Positions 11,500 to 23,996 of a stretch of DNA of 64,000 nucleotides are shown here, in pieces; the first letter of the stretch is position 1, and each line of letters begins with the position of its first letter. The stretch is from NCBI GenBank assembly GCA_030280995.1, contig JASXTE010000007.1, positions 5,006,001 through 5,070,000 on the forward strand. Direction: 5' to 3'. The stretch is from Hemileia vastatrix (taxonomy: Eukaryota > Basidiomycota > Pucciniomycetes > Pucciniales > Zaghouaniaceae). Below the pieces are notes generated by a model, which was not told where the DNA came from, did no database searches, and saw nothing but the letters and a program-made list of their open reading frames with translations. The translations under genes were made by a program, and so were the position numbers.

Positions 11500-14400
11500 A
11501 TTGCTTGGAAAGACACTTTCAAAATTAATACTGACCATAATACACAAGTATGAAACCTTGGCATCTATCCAATAAAAGATTTTCCTTCTGATAAATGAAT
11601 TTTTCTCAGTTACTCCCTGCTAAAAAGTGTCCTTGTGAGGTTTGTATGACCTTCAGGGGGGTAATTTGGCCACATCAAACTACTTCTATTTCCATGATTG
11701 ACCAAAACATAATCCTCATTTCCATCTAAAGAGATGATCTCATCTGACTGTGGCTGATCAAAGGGGTCCACCACAAGTTTAGCCAAAATTTTGGTGAACA
11801 CTTTTTTGATGGATAGTGACTTACTGGTGCTTTCCGAAATTGTCCACGTGAAGTTAGGCTAAACTTCAGGAGGATAAATTTATTATGAATACCACATTAA
11901 CTGAGGAATACTTTTGCCCTAGCTACTCTGAATCATAAAAGTGTCCAACTGAGGTTTAGCCATAATTCAGGTAGACACTTTTGGAAAGGAACAGTCTGAT
12001 GGGTTTAATTTCTATATATGGCAATAAGTATCAGTTTTTTATCAACATGGAACTAGAATTAATTTAATATGGCCAAGTGTCCACCTGAAGTTTGGCCAAA
12101 ATACAGGTGGAAATTTTTATGAGGATTACTTGATGAAATGAAGAAGACTTGCAATTACTTTCCATCATAAAATTTTCAAACTTAAGTTTATCAAAAATTG
12201 TGATGACACTTTTTCCAGATCCGGTCATATGGGATCAACTCTCTATATGGCAATGAGAATCAATTTTTAGTCAATAATGGCATTAGAAGTAATTTGATAT
12301 GGACAAACTTTCCACCTGATTTTTGGCCAAAAATAAGTTGGAAATGTTTATGAGGAATACTAGATTAACTAATGAAGACTTTCACCCTACCACTGTCCAT
12401 CATAAAAGTGTCCAACAGAAGAATTCTCAAACTTGTGGTTGACACCTTTGGCCTGGTCCAGCCATATGGGATCAATTCTGCATATGGAAATGAGGTTTTA
12501 ATTTGGTCAATCATGGTACTAGAAGTAATTTGATATAGACAATGTGTCCAACTAAATATTGGAAAAAAATCAGTTGAAAACTTCATTTAGTTTTTCAAAA
12601 AATCAAATTAAGTACAATTTTATTCCTGATGATGCCCATTTTATCCAACACCTCTTCTGAGCCTTGAAAGTAGGCATTTAGCTTGAATTTTTAATTTCAT
12701 ATCAAATCCCTTTTATTCAACCTATTTCTTTTTATCCCTTTTTTTTCTTTTAGATATCAATTAATTTTATTTAAAACAAATCATTTTCATAATTTTTTAC
12801 CTGTATTTAATAAAATTATTAAAGGTTTAACATCACCCTGTAAGCATTTGGAACATGTTTTTTTGCTATACTAAAAAAAATAATAATATACTGGTGACAA
12901 AAAATTGATCAAATGATAAAATATTAATAAAACAGAAAGATCAAATACCAGTGGATATGTTTTAAAAAAATACCAGTTGCACTGAAGAGGAGCTGGACCC
13001 TAGATACTCACCATCAAAAAAGTGTCCACACAAGTTTGGCCAAACTTGTGCTGGACACTTTTGGTCAGGTGCAGTCATATGAGATCAATTCTCACCATGG
13101 AAATGAAAAAAATTATTTGATAAAAAACTTCTCTAGAAGTAGTTTTACATAGCCAAATTTTCTACCTAGAGTTCATCCAAACCACAGGTGCACAATTTTT
13201 TATCTTTAAAAAAAAGTCAATTTAGTACAATTTATCCCTGATGTCTCTCCTTTGCTTCAACACCTCTACTGGCCTTTGATAGTAAGAATATTACTTGGAT
13301 TTCTTTTTTCATATTTGATCCCTTTAACTTAATTTTTTATTCCTAATATTTCTTTTGGATATCAATTAATAATTTTTAAAATAAACTATTTTCATATTTT
13401 TATACATTTATTTAATAATATTATAAATGGTGTAACATCACCTGGTATGCATTTGCCACATGAGTTTTTTCTATACTTATAAAATTAATAATATAATGGC
13501 AACCAAAAATTGATCAAATGATATTTATGATTGAGGAAAAAAGATAAAATACCAGTAGACATGTTTGTAAGAAATACTAGATGAACTGAAGAAAAATTCT
13601 ACCCTAGCTACTCTCCATCATAAAAGTTTCCAGCACAAGTTCGGCCGAACTTGTGCTGGACACTTATGGTCAGGTGCAGTCAGATGGGAGCAATTCTCTC
13701 TATCGAAATGAAGATAAATTTTTGATAAAAAGTTACACTAGAAGTAGTTTGATATGGCAAAATTTTCATGCTGAAGTTTTGGTAAAGCTCAAGTGGATTT
13801 TTTTTTTATTTTTACAAAAAAGAAAATTTTGTACAAGTTTAGCCCTGATTGTGCTAATTTGATTCAACATCTCTTTTTTCTGTTTATGGCAGGAATTTAA
13901 CTTGGATTTTAATTTTCATCTTTGATTTCTTTTATTTTACTTTATTCCTCTCATATTGCTTTTGGGTAGAAGTTTATTTTTTGTAAAATAAATCATTTTC
14001 ATATTTTTTTACCTTTCTTTAATAATATTATAAAAGGTGTAACATCACCCAGTATTCATTTGGCACACAAGTTTTTGCTATACTGATAATATTAATAATA
14101 GAATGGTGACAAAAAATTAATCAATTGATAAATATGAGTGAGGCACAAAGATTTAATAACAGTGGACATGTTTATAAGAAATTCCAGATGATTTAAAATG
14201 ACTTTCACCCTGGCTACTCTCCATGATAAAAGTGTCCAGCACAAGTTTGGCCAAACTTGTGCTGGACACTTTTGGTTGCATGCCGTCAGATGCAATCAAT
14301 TCTTTTTATGGAAATGAGACTGAATGATCAGTCCATCATTGCACTGAAAGTAGTTTTATATGGAAAAATTGTCCCCCGGAAGTTTTTCAAAACCTAAGGT

Positions 14401-17400
14401 AGACAATTTTTTACTTTGGTAAAAATTAAATTTGATCCACGTTAATCTAGGATGGTGCCCATTTTTTCTGAAGCCTCTACTGGCTCATGATAGCAGAAAT
14501 TATACTTAATATTTTTATTTCATGTTTGATCTCTTTAATTTTAATTTTACCCTTTTATTTATCCTTTAGCTTTCAAATATAAATTTTTTTTGGTAAAACT
14601 GATAACTTTAACATTTTTTTATATTTATTATATAATATTATTAAAGTTGTAAAATCACACAGTGTACATTCAGTACACATGTTTTTTCTATACTAAAAAC
14701 ATTAATAATATAATGGTGACTAAAAAATAATCAAATAATAAATATGGATGACACAGAAAGATCAAATACCCATAGACATTTTTAAAATGAATATAAGATT
14801 AACTGAAGAAGACTTGCACCCTAGCTACTCTCCATCATAAAAGTGTCCAGCACAAGTTCAGCTGAGCTTTTGCTGGACACTTTTGGTTGCATGCAGTCAG
14901 ATGGGATAAATTTACTCAATGGAAGTTAAAATGAATTTTTTCTCAATCATTGCACAAGAAGTAGTCTTATACTGCTATACTATCCTTCTGATTTTTTTGA
15001 AAACCTCAGGTGGACACTTTTATTAATTTAAAAAAAATGAAAATATATTCCAAATCTAGAACTGGTGGTGAAATTTTGGTCTGAAAACTCAAATTTTCTT
15101 TGATGGCAGAAATTTTATTTGAATGTTTAATTTCATATTTAATCACTTTTATTTTACTTTTTTATTCCTCTTTTTGCTTTCAAATATCAATTTATTTATT
15201 GTAAAACTAATACTTTTCATATTTTTTTTACTTTTATTTAATAAGATTATTAAAGATGTAGCATCTCCCAATATGCATTTGGCTTATAATTTTTTTCAAT
15301 ACTAATAACAGTAATAGTATAATGGTGAAAAACAATGAATCAAATGATAAATATGAATGACACAGAAAGATAATATACAAGTGGATTTGTTTATAAGGAA
15401 TACCTGATGAACTGAAGAAGACCTGCACCCTAGATACTCACCATCATAAAAGTGTCCAGCATAAGTTCGGCCAAACTTGTGCTGGACACTTTTGGTTGCA
15501 TGCAGTCAGATGGGATAAATTTACTCTATGGAAATGAAAATGACATTTTGCTCAATCATTGCAAAATAAGTAGTTTGATATTGCCAAATTGTCCTCCTGA
15601 TGATTTTTTAAAACTTATCAGGACACTTTCTTTGGTTTAACAAAAAAGAAAATATAGTCCAATTTTAGCCCTGGTGGTGCACATTTGATCTAAAACCTCT
15701 ACTTGTTATTAATAGTGGGAATTTTCCTTAGATTTATTTTTCTTATTTTATCCCTTTTATTTTACTTTTTTATTTCTCATATTGCTTTGGATATCAATTT
15801 TTAATTTTTAAAATAATTAATTTTCATACTCTTATACCTTTGATTAATAATATATGATTAAAGGTGGAACACCACCTGGTATGCATTTTTCACACAAGTT
15901 ATTACTATAGTAATAAAATTAATAATATAATGATGACAAAAAATTAATCAAATGGTAAATTTAAATGACACAGAAAGATCAAATACCAGTGTATATGTTT
16001 ATAAGTAATCCCTTTTGAGTTTAAGAAGATTTGCTGTATGCCTACTCTCAATTATAAAAGTGTCCAGCACAAGTTCGGCCAATCTTGTGCTGGACACTTT
16101 TGGTTGCATGAAGTCATATGATATAAATTCTCTCTATGGCAATGAAAATGATATTTCACTGAATTATTGAAGTAAAGAATGTTTAATATTTTAAAATTGT
16201 CCCCTGGAAGTCTCTCCAAACCTCAGCTCAAAATTTGTTAGCTATACATAAAAGTAAGTTTAGACCAAGTCTATACCTAGGGGTCCCCAACTGTCCCAAC
16301 ACCACTTCTGGCTCTTGATAGTAAAATTTTACTTGTATTTTTCATTTTGTATTTGATCCCATTTATTTTCATTTTACTTTTCTATTACTCTTTTAAATTT
16401 TAAATATCAATTTATTTTTTTAAAAACTAAACATATTCATATTTTAACTTTATATAATAATATTATTAAAGGTGTAACATCACCAATTTTGCATTTGGCA
16501 TGCAGGTTTTTGCTATACTAGAAACATTAATAATATATATGGTGACAAAAAATTAATTATAAGATAAATATGAATGATAAAAAAAGTTAAAAAAACAATA
16601 GAAATGTGAAAAAAAAAACTGATGTACTGAGAAACACTTCCACCCTAGCTACTCTCCATCATAAAAGTGTCCAGCACAAGTTCAGCCGAACTTGTGCTGG
16701 ACACTTTTGTTCAGGTGCAGTCAGATGGGATCAATTCTCTCTGTGGTAATTAAATTAAAAAAAATGCTAAATAATTACATTAGAATTAGTTTGGTATGGC
16801 TGAATTATACACCTTGAGTTTTCCTAAACCTCAGGTGAAAAATTTTTTATCTTTAAAAAAAATTAAATTTTATCAAATTTAGCCCTGATGGCACCCATTT
16901 GTTTCAACACCTCTACTGGCTCTTGAAGGCAGGAATTTTCCTTGAATTTTTCTTTTTCATATTTGATCTCTTTTACTTTACTTTTTTATCACTCATGTTA
17001 CATTTGGATATTAATTTATAATTTTGGAAAAAAAATCATTTTCATATTTTTTTTAACATTTTTTAATAATATTATAAAAGGTGTAATATAACATGGCATG
17101 AATTTGGGGCACAAGTTTTTTCTATACTAATAAAATTAATAATATTCTAATGACAAAAAATTAATCAGATAATAAAATATGAATAACAAAGAAAGATCAA
17201 ATACCAGTTGACATGTTTTAAAAAAATAACAGTTGCACTGAAGAAGGCCTGCACCCTAGCTACTCTCCATCATAAAAGTGTCCAGCACAAGTTTGGCCGA
17301 ACTTGTGCTGGACACTTTCGGTCAGGTGCAGTCAGATGGGATCAATTCTCTCTATGGCAATGAAAAAAAATTATTTGATAATAAAATTCACTAGATGTAG

Positions 17401-19620
17401 TTTGATATAGCTGAATTATCCACCTAGAGTTCATCCAAACCACAGGTACACAATTTTTTATCTTTAAAAAACAGTCAATTTAGTACAATTTATCCCTGAT
17501 GGGTCTCATTTGCTTCAACATCTCTACTGGCCTTTGATATTAGGAATAATACTTGGATTTCTTTTTTCATATTTGATACCTTTAACTTAATTTTTTATTC
17601 CTCATATTGCTTTTGGATATCAATTAATAATTTTTAAAATAAATTATTTTAATATTTTTATACATTTATTTAATAATATTATAAAAGGTGTAACATCACT
17701 CAGTATACATTTGGCACACAATTTTTTGCTATACTTATATAATTAATAATATAATTAAGACAAAAAATTAATCAAACAATATGTATGAGTGAGGCACAAA
17801 GATAAAATACCAGTAGACATGTTTGTAAGAAATACCAGATGAACTGAAGAAAAATTCTAACCCAGCCACTCTCCATCATGGAAGTGTCCAGCACATGTTC
17901 GGCAGAACTTGTGCGGGACACTTTTTGTCATGTGCAGTCAGATGGGATCAATTCTCTGTATGGAAACAAAAAATTTTTTTTATCAAACTTCACCAGAAGT
18001 ACTTTGGTTTAGCTGAATCATTCACCTGCTGTTCTGCCCAATATCAGGTGTATAATTTTTTATCTTTAAAGAAAAGGTCACTTATTACAATAAAGCCCTG
18101 ATGGCTCTTATTTGCTTTAACACCTCTACTGGCTCTTGATAGCAGGAATTTTACTAGTATTTTTTTCATATTTTAACTGTTTGACTTTTATTTTACTCTT
18201 TTATTCCTCTTTTTACGTTTAAATTCTATTTAATTTTTGTAAAACTATTCCTTTCCATATTAATTTACGTCTATTTTAAAAAATTATTGAAGGTATAACT
18301 TCACATGGTATGCATTTGGAACACAAGTTTTTGCTATACTAATGAAATTAATAATATAATGGTGATAAAATATTAATCGGATGATAAATATGAAAGATAC
18401 AGACTGATCAAATCCAGTAGACATGTTTATGAGAAATACAAGATGAAGGAACTGAAGAAAATTTCCACCCAAGCTACTCTCCATCATAAAAGTGTCCAGC
18501 ACAAGTTCGGCCGAACTTGTGCTGGACACTTTTGGTCATGTGCAGTCAGATGTGATCAATTCTCTCTATGGCAACAAAAAAACATTTTTTATTAAACTTC
18601 ACTACAAGTAGTTTTGATTAGCTGAATCATCCACCTGTTGTTCTTCCCAACCTCAGGTGTATAATTTTTTATTTTTATAAAAAAAGGTCACTTATTAAAA
18701 TTTAGCCCTGATGGCTCCCATTTGTTTCAACACTTCTACTGGCTCTTGAGAGCAAGAATTTTACTAGTATTGTGTTTTTCATAATTGATCTCTTTGAGAT
18801 TAATTTTACTTTTTTATTTCTCTATTTTTTTAATATCTATTTAAATTATTGTAAAGCTAATCATTTTCATATTTTTTTACTTTTATTTCATAATATTATA
18901 AAAGGTGTAACATCAACTGGTATGCATTTGGCACATGAGTTTTTTCTATACTTATAATATTAATAATATAATGGTGACAATAAATTAATCAAATGATATA
19001 TATGAGTGAGGCACAAAGATCAAGTACCAATGGACATGTTTATAAGAAAGACCAGATTAACTGAAGAAAAATTCTTCCCTAGCTACTCTCCGTCATAAAT
19101 GTGTCCAGCACAAGTTTGGCCAAACTTGTGCTGGACACTTTTGGTCACATGCAGTCTGGTGTGATCGATTCTCTCTCAATCATTGCACTAGAAGTTGTTT
19201 GATATGGCTAAATGGTTCTGCTGAAGTTTTGTTAAACCTCAGATTGGCACTTTTTTGTTTTTCAAAAAAGCAATTATAGTTCAAGTTTAGTGCCACTGGT
19301 GAGTGTTCACGCCAACATTTCTACTTGCTCTTGATGGCAGTAAATTTATTTTAATTTTTTATTTCATATTTGCTTCCTTTAATTTTACCTTTTTATCCCT
19401 CATATTGCTTTTGTATATCAATTTATTTTTTGTAAAACAAATCATTTTCATATTTTTTTACCTTTATTTAATAATATTATAAAAGGTGTAACATCACCCG
19501 GTATGCGTTGGGCACACAAGTTTTTGCTATACTTATAATATTAATAACATAATGGTGACAAAAAATCAATCAAATGATAAATATGAGTGAGGCACAAAGG
19601 TCAAATACCAATTAATCAAT
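11500..19620 (+). repeat. Satellite-like tandem array, unit about 608 bp, each unit with a 38-bp palindrome
   Basis: Eleven units can be placed by their central palindrome (GTGTCCAGCACAAGTTCGG and its complement). The palindromes start at 13,022, 13,626, 14,232, 14,843, 15,452, 16,060, 16,667, 17,278, 17,884, 18,492 and 19,101, giving steps of 604-611 bp. A degenerate unit starts at 12,408, and shorter, more diverged ones lie near 11,600, 11,940 and 12,170, spaced roughly 230-340 bp apart. Each unit follows the same order: CTACTCTCCATCATAAAA, palindrome, a CAGTCAGATGGGATCAATTCT block, then an AT-rich half. Small open frames are chance products. No gene was found. Confidence 0.9.
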
Positions 19621-20457
19621 AGTTCTTTTTAATATTATAAAATTTTTGATTAAATAAAATGGTAATAATGAATTATATTTTTCATCCACGATTCCACTCT
19701 AATGATTCCCACTGCACAAAAAGGGTTCACTCAGTCCTTTCTTTACTGCTTGTGCATATATTTTATTACCCACAGTACCACAATTTTTTGTAGTGATTAT
19801 CCCACATCCGATTCAGGAATATTTTTGAACAATATAAGTTTTTTTTACAAAAGACCTTATCATATCCAATATCCCACAAAAAATACAACCTGTTTTTGTA
19901 TTAAAACCCATTAATTATTAAGAAATTGTTAAAATAATTAGATTAGACCCTGGAACAGCTAGATCCATACCAACCAACCTAAAGTCTTTTCAATATTGAA
20001 AACAATTAAATAAAATTATGATATCATACTAAATTAGGGGCACCAACCATAATTCAGCACTTCTCATTTGCTCTGCTACAAAATAGGGGGTGTCAGTTCT
20101 GGCAAATCCGCACTTAAATTAAGTGCGGATTTCAAACCAAATCAGCACTTACAAATCAGCACTTAAATTTTGCAAAAAAGTCACTTATTTCAAAAAAGGG
20201 TGTCAGTTATGACCTCAAATCAGCACTTTTTTCCCGTTTTTTTTCACAACCACATTTTGGCCACAAAACATCCCTTCCTTTCTTACCCCATCCCTGTCAC
20301 ATGTGACACACTGACCTTCCTCGCTACCTACCCATCAATCCTCGGCACACACCCCTTCCTGACATTTTCAATATTTTGACCAGGCATGTTTACATTCTTT
20401 TTTACTTATTTCTTCTACTTTTTAATCTTTTTTCTTGTTATGTGCCAGTTTCATAAT

Positions 20458-20548
20458 GCCTCCCAGACATTCCAAATCTCAAAAGGTAACTCAAAAATCT
20501 GCTTCGTCACAAAAGTCTCCTCGTAAAGCAAGGATTACATAGAAAAAA
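20458..20548 (+). pseudogene. First-exon remnant of the Harbinger SANT/Myb-like gene (element C)
   Basis: The ATG at 20,458 begins MPPRHSKSQKVTQ and continues basic and Ser-rich for about 28 codons to a stop at TAG. Harbinger B begins its SANT/Myb-like gene with a similar MPRTTTASQKVTQ at 43,716. The DNA-binding domain is missing. Parts of this exon are copied twice more downstream (near 20,791 and 21,130), so internal duplication and deletion have destroyed the gene. Confidence 0.45.
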
Positions 20549-21522
20549 AATCAGTGACTTTTTCTATTACTTACAACTGTTTTTACAGAATTGAAAACTA
20601 TGTTTCAGCTAATATTTTATGGAAGTGAACTCTGTTCTTCGCCCGAAGAACAGAGTTCATCCTCCTATTTTCACATTCTGTTTGCACCAATCTCCAACAT
20701 TTTCAATATTTTGACCAGACATGTTTACATTCTTTTTTACTTATTTCTTCTACTTTTTAATCTTTTTTCTTGTTATGTGCCAGTTTCATAATGCCTCCCA
20801 GACATTCCAAATCTCAAAGGGTAACTCAAAAATCTGCTTCGTCACAAAAGTCTCCTTGTAAAGCAAGGATTACATATAAAAAAAATCAGTGACTTTCTCT
20901 ATTACTTACAACTGTTTTTACAGAATTGAAAACTATGTTTCAGCTAATATTTTATGGAAGTGAACTCTGTTCTTCGCCCGAAGAACAGAGTTCATCCTCC
21001 TATTTTCACATTCTGTTTGCACCAATCTCCATCCCTTTCAATTCTATCAACACATGCTTGTCTTCCCTCCCCATGCCTTTCGCTATCCTCCCAGCCCCAT
21101 TGTATGCCATCCTCTTTTAAAGGTAATTCAAAAATCTGCTTCGTCACAAAAGTCTCCTCGTAAAGCAAGGATTACATATAAAAAAAATCAGTGACTTTTT
21201 CTATTACTTACAACTGTTTTTACAGAATTGAAAACTATGTTTCAGCTAATATTTTATGGAAGTGAACTCTGTTCTTCGCCCGAAGAACAGAGTTCATCCT
21301 CCTATTTTCACACTCTGTTTGCACCAATCTCCATCCCTTTCAATTCTATCAACACATGCTTGTCTTCCCTCCCCATGCCTTTCGCTATCCTCCCAGCCCC
21401 ATTGTATGCCATCCTCTTTTGATCCCCATTTCACCCCTCTCAACCTCTCCCAGACCCTTTTCTTCATTCAAAATGCCTCGGAACCCTTAATCTTCCCTTC
21501 CAACTCTTTCCCAACCTTTGAG
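20493..21522 (+). repeat. Triplicated ~300-335-bp segment in Harbinger C
   Basis: The same segment recurs three times, beginning near 20,493, 20,828 and 21,130. It runs through a T-rich tract, then a perfect hairpin with 15-bp arms (GAACTCTGTTCTTCG), then a C/T-rich stretch. The third copy is longest. A nearly identical stretch occurs at 52,653-53,000 inside a CACYA-ended element, which shows exchange between two transposon types. Confidence 0.85.
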
Positions 21523-21709
21523 TGACTGAAAAAATATGCGTTTGCTGAAAATATGCGATTTCATGTTGAGTTGATGAAAGAAAACACAGAGAGAAAAAAA
21601 AATAAGACTTTAACAGCAAATTCAAAAACCAAAAAAATATGCAAAAAAATTTACCATTCTCAGTGAATAATACATGCAAATTGATAATTTGAAGAGAAAG
21701 AGAAAAAAA

Positions 21710-22708
21710 TTAAAATTGCGTTGAAAAATGTTGGAGTGTTATTGGAAGGATTTTCGCCCTTATACTAGTTGATTGAGAAATAGAAGTGTTGGATATAGTC
21801 GGAGGTGAATCAACTTGTTCATCTTCATACAGCTCTAACCATTGATCTTTGAGGTCAGCAAGTAGGTTATGAAGTATAGTGCAACACAGAATCCAGTTGA
21901 TCACCGCCTCCATTTCAGATTTATTTCTAAGAGGACTTCTTAATTCCCTTAAACTAGAAAAACGGCCTTTCAAGATTCCAATAGAATGTTCAATACGGAC
22001 TCTTGACTTTGCCAAATGATTGTTGAATTTGGCATTTTGACTGTCTTCTGAAGCTGCTCCCCGAAAAGCAGGAAGTACATACTTTCCATTCACATAAGCA
22101 GAATCTGCAAGAAGATACTGATTTTCATCAAAGAATTTTTCAGGTTCATTTGAAATATGCATTCTTTGGAAGACGTAGGAGTCATGACATGAGCCAGGAT
22201 AGCCAGCAAAGAATGATATAAATTTTTTGTTTACGTCACATATAAGCTGAACGTTAATTGAATATCTATAAAGAAGATATATTTGTTTGTGTTAGTTTCA
22301 AGGAGGATGAAAGGAGTTAAAAATAATCTACCTCTTTTTACGGTCAAAGTAATTGTTTCCACCTTGAGCAGGTTTCTGGCTCAAAGGAATAGTAGTACCA
22401 TCAACAAAACCAATACATCCTGGAAAGCCCTCTGCTTGCATAACCTGAGATGATTCAAGTCGCTCTTCTTTTGTTGGCCAGGTGAGAAGTTGAGATTCCA
22501 AGGAGTTGATGGCAGTGATACATTGTTTGGTATAAGTGTTAACTGAACCATACCCTAAATCAAAGACATTTTCTAAACGTTTCAAAGCGGCTCCATTACC
22601 ATTTGAACCCAAACGACATAGTGTGATGGCCAATTGAATTGTACGATGTTTTGAGTTATGAAGTGTTATTCTGCGGAGTGCTGCGTATGAATGGGATGAT
22701 GCTGACAA
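21710..22708 (-). CDS. PIF/Harbinger DDE transposase (element C), catalytic core intact, N-terminus short
   Basis: This HARBI1-like nuclease/transposase would cut and move element C and related MITEs in the nucleus. Exon 1 (22,332-22,708) carries the helix-turn-helix region (GSNGNGAALKRLENVF) and the first catalytic Asp in GFVDGTTIPLSQKP. A 66-bp intron (22,266-22,331, GTAGAT...TATAG) follows. Exon 2 (21,710-22,265) holds the second Asp (LLADSAY) and the Glu (RVRIEHSIGILKGRF), with no stop seen. The DDE triad is therefore complete. The N-terminus starts about 100 residues later than in element B and begins with an unrelated stretch, so the protein is probably truncated. The neighbouring Myb-like partner is destroyed. 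Whether the gene is expressed cannot be told. Confidence 0.8.
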
Positions 22709-22915
22709 ATCAGTGAAATGGGACTTGATGGTGAAATCAGCACTTTTGGTTGAGAAAGTGCGGATTTGAGTGAAATAAGTGACTTATTTCATTTTGAAAT
22801 CCACCAGTATTGGGGCTAGTGTGTTTTGGAAATCCGCACTTATTTAAGTGCGGATTTGGTCAAATTTAAGTGCGGATTTGTAAGTGCGGATTTGCCAGAA
22901 CTGACACCCCCTAAT

Positions 22916-23040
22916 GAGTGCATGTAGCATTTTTCTAACATCAGACTGTTTTTCTTCCTTCCCTCACACCTTTAGTCCAGAATGAAAATTTAGTATGAGT
23001 TTTGGTCAAAATGGTTTGCCAGTGTTATCTGTATGCAATA
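22916..23040. other. Interval right of Harbinger C
   Basis: Short AT-rich interior part of the 12.7-kb element; no gene seen. Confidence 0.4.
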
Positions 23041-23420
23041 TGAATTCATATTGCATATTTCTATTTATGCATAAAATATACTCATTAAGCATCATTTTTT
23101 TGCATTTTTCAATCATTATGCATATTTATGCATATTCATTATACATATTTATATGCATATTAATATATTTTATTCATATACATATATGCACCTTTTTTTT
23201 GCATATTCAATATGCATATTTTTAATGCATATTCAATATGCATATTTTTATGCAGATTCAATATGCATATTTTTGATGCATAATCACTATGCATATTTTT
23301 ATGCATATTTTTCATGCATATTTATTCTTCATAGTCATTATGCATACACTTTAGATAGGCATTTCACATTAATTTTTAACATGCAATAAGTATCCACCAT
23401 GCAAATTCAAATACATATGC
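23040..23420. repeat. Low-complexity tract rich in ATGCAT/TGCATATT
   Basis: ATGCATATTTTT and ATTCAATATGCAT words recur roughly every 20-30 bases. The word ATGCAT is itself palindromic. The tract is non-coding; open frames here only reflect the repeats. Confidence 0.7.
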
Positions 23421-23690
23421 ATCTATATCATACACGCAACATATATTCAAGTTTAATATTTGAATATTAAGGTATGCTAAGTGATGTTGTTCAACCTTTT
23501 GCCAAACCTGAGATTAACTGATGTTCAATGTGGTTCCTAAGCTCTGCTCAAGGAGGGATTGTTCTGGATTCAATCTGTGACAGTTTATTTTTTCAATGTT
23601 TTTTCATCAGATTTAAAAACATATTTCTGACAGTTTCAGGATGGTTTCCCAACAGTTTCCTGACAAATTCCTGATAGTTTCAAATAGAGG
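23421..23690. other. Right subterminal part of the 12.7-kb element
   Basis: Non-coding. It has short repeated words (CAGTTTC, CCTGA) just inside the right palindrome. Nothing else was recognised. Confidence 0.35.
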
Positions 23691-23996
23691 GAACTGCTAG
23701 CAGTTCACCCCCAGATTTCCTGTGGTGATAGAGTGAGGAGAGACTTAAGGATGACATCCACAATTATATGTCATGTGACTTTCTTAAAAATCTATCATGG
23801 ATGTGATGAGTTTGGGATCAGGAAGTAGGAACAGAAATTGGGGTATAAGAGGTAGGATAATGCATTATGATGGATTTCTTATCCTCTAGCCCTGGGGAAG
23901 GTGGATAAGAGTCTTCCGCAATTAATAATGTCTGATCCCAGGAAAAAAAATTACTGATTCCTAATTGCGTATCCCTGAACATTGATACCCCCTATT

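Larger units (their letters stand above)
20095..22912 (-). mobile_element. PIF/Harbinger element C, 2.8 kb, complete ends
   Basis: The terminal inverted repeats begin AGGGGGTGTCAGTTCTGGCA, and the 3-bp direct repeat AAT flanks both sides (20,092-20,094 and 22,913-22,915). Many copies of AAATCCGCACTTA in both orientations lie within 150 bp of each end and may be protein-binding sites. The interior holds the first exon of a SANT/Myb-like gene, a triplicated segment and a DDE transposase on the minus strand. It is nested in the 12.7-kb CACYA element. Confidence 0.9.
11027..23727. mobile_element. 12.7-kb CACYA-ended element (family 2) carrying a satellite array
   Basis: The left terminus CACCACAGGAAATCTAGGG at 11,027 is matched by its inverse ...CAGATTTCCTGTGGTG ending at 23,727, and the 3-bp direct repeat ATA flanks both ends (11,024-11,026 and 23,728-23,730). 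Subterminal palindromes (ATTGCTAGCAAT left, GAACTGCTAGCAGTTC right) lie just inside. The interior holds the ~608-bp tandem array, the nested Harbinger C and an ATGCAT-rich tract; no transposase of its own was found. Without Harbinger C it is about 9.9 kb. A chance match of the two termini plus the duplication is unlikely, but no second copy is available here to confirm the unit. Confidence 0.6.
6725..23993 (-). mobile_element. PIF/Harbinger element A, left end lost, heavily interrupted
   Basis: This element is related to Harbinger B (43,311-49,888). It shares in the same order a Ser-rich reading frame (6853-7330), a C-rich/G-rich double arm (7740-8360), about 400 bp of similar flank, and a DDE transposase (9640-10,892). 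The right terminal repeat (AGGGGGTATCAATGTTCAGG on the minus strand) ends at 23,993. The body is split by CACYA-ended elements at 8549-8809 and 11,027-23,727. The left end is absent where Ty3 copy 1 is inserted. The assignment of 23,731-23,993 to this element rests on the TIR and on the duplication joining both sides of the insertion. Confidence 0.6.

Noticed and set aside
13022..19138. Regular palindromes as a CRISPR array
   Set aside because: The period is about 608 bp, the whole unit is repeated, and the genome is eukaryotic; this is a satellite-type tandem repeat.
11500..19620. Centromere or subtelomere satellite
   Set aside because: The array appears bounded by transposon ends and there is no telomere repeat or other centromere evidence in the window. 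It cannot be excluded that related arrays lie at centromeres.
20591..21422. Three near-identical 64-66-codon frames (also at 52,711)
   Set aside because: They lie in the triplicated Harbinger segment and its copy; identity is at the DNA level and the frames end at random points, so this is repeat sequence and not a gene family.
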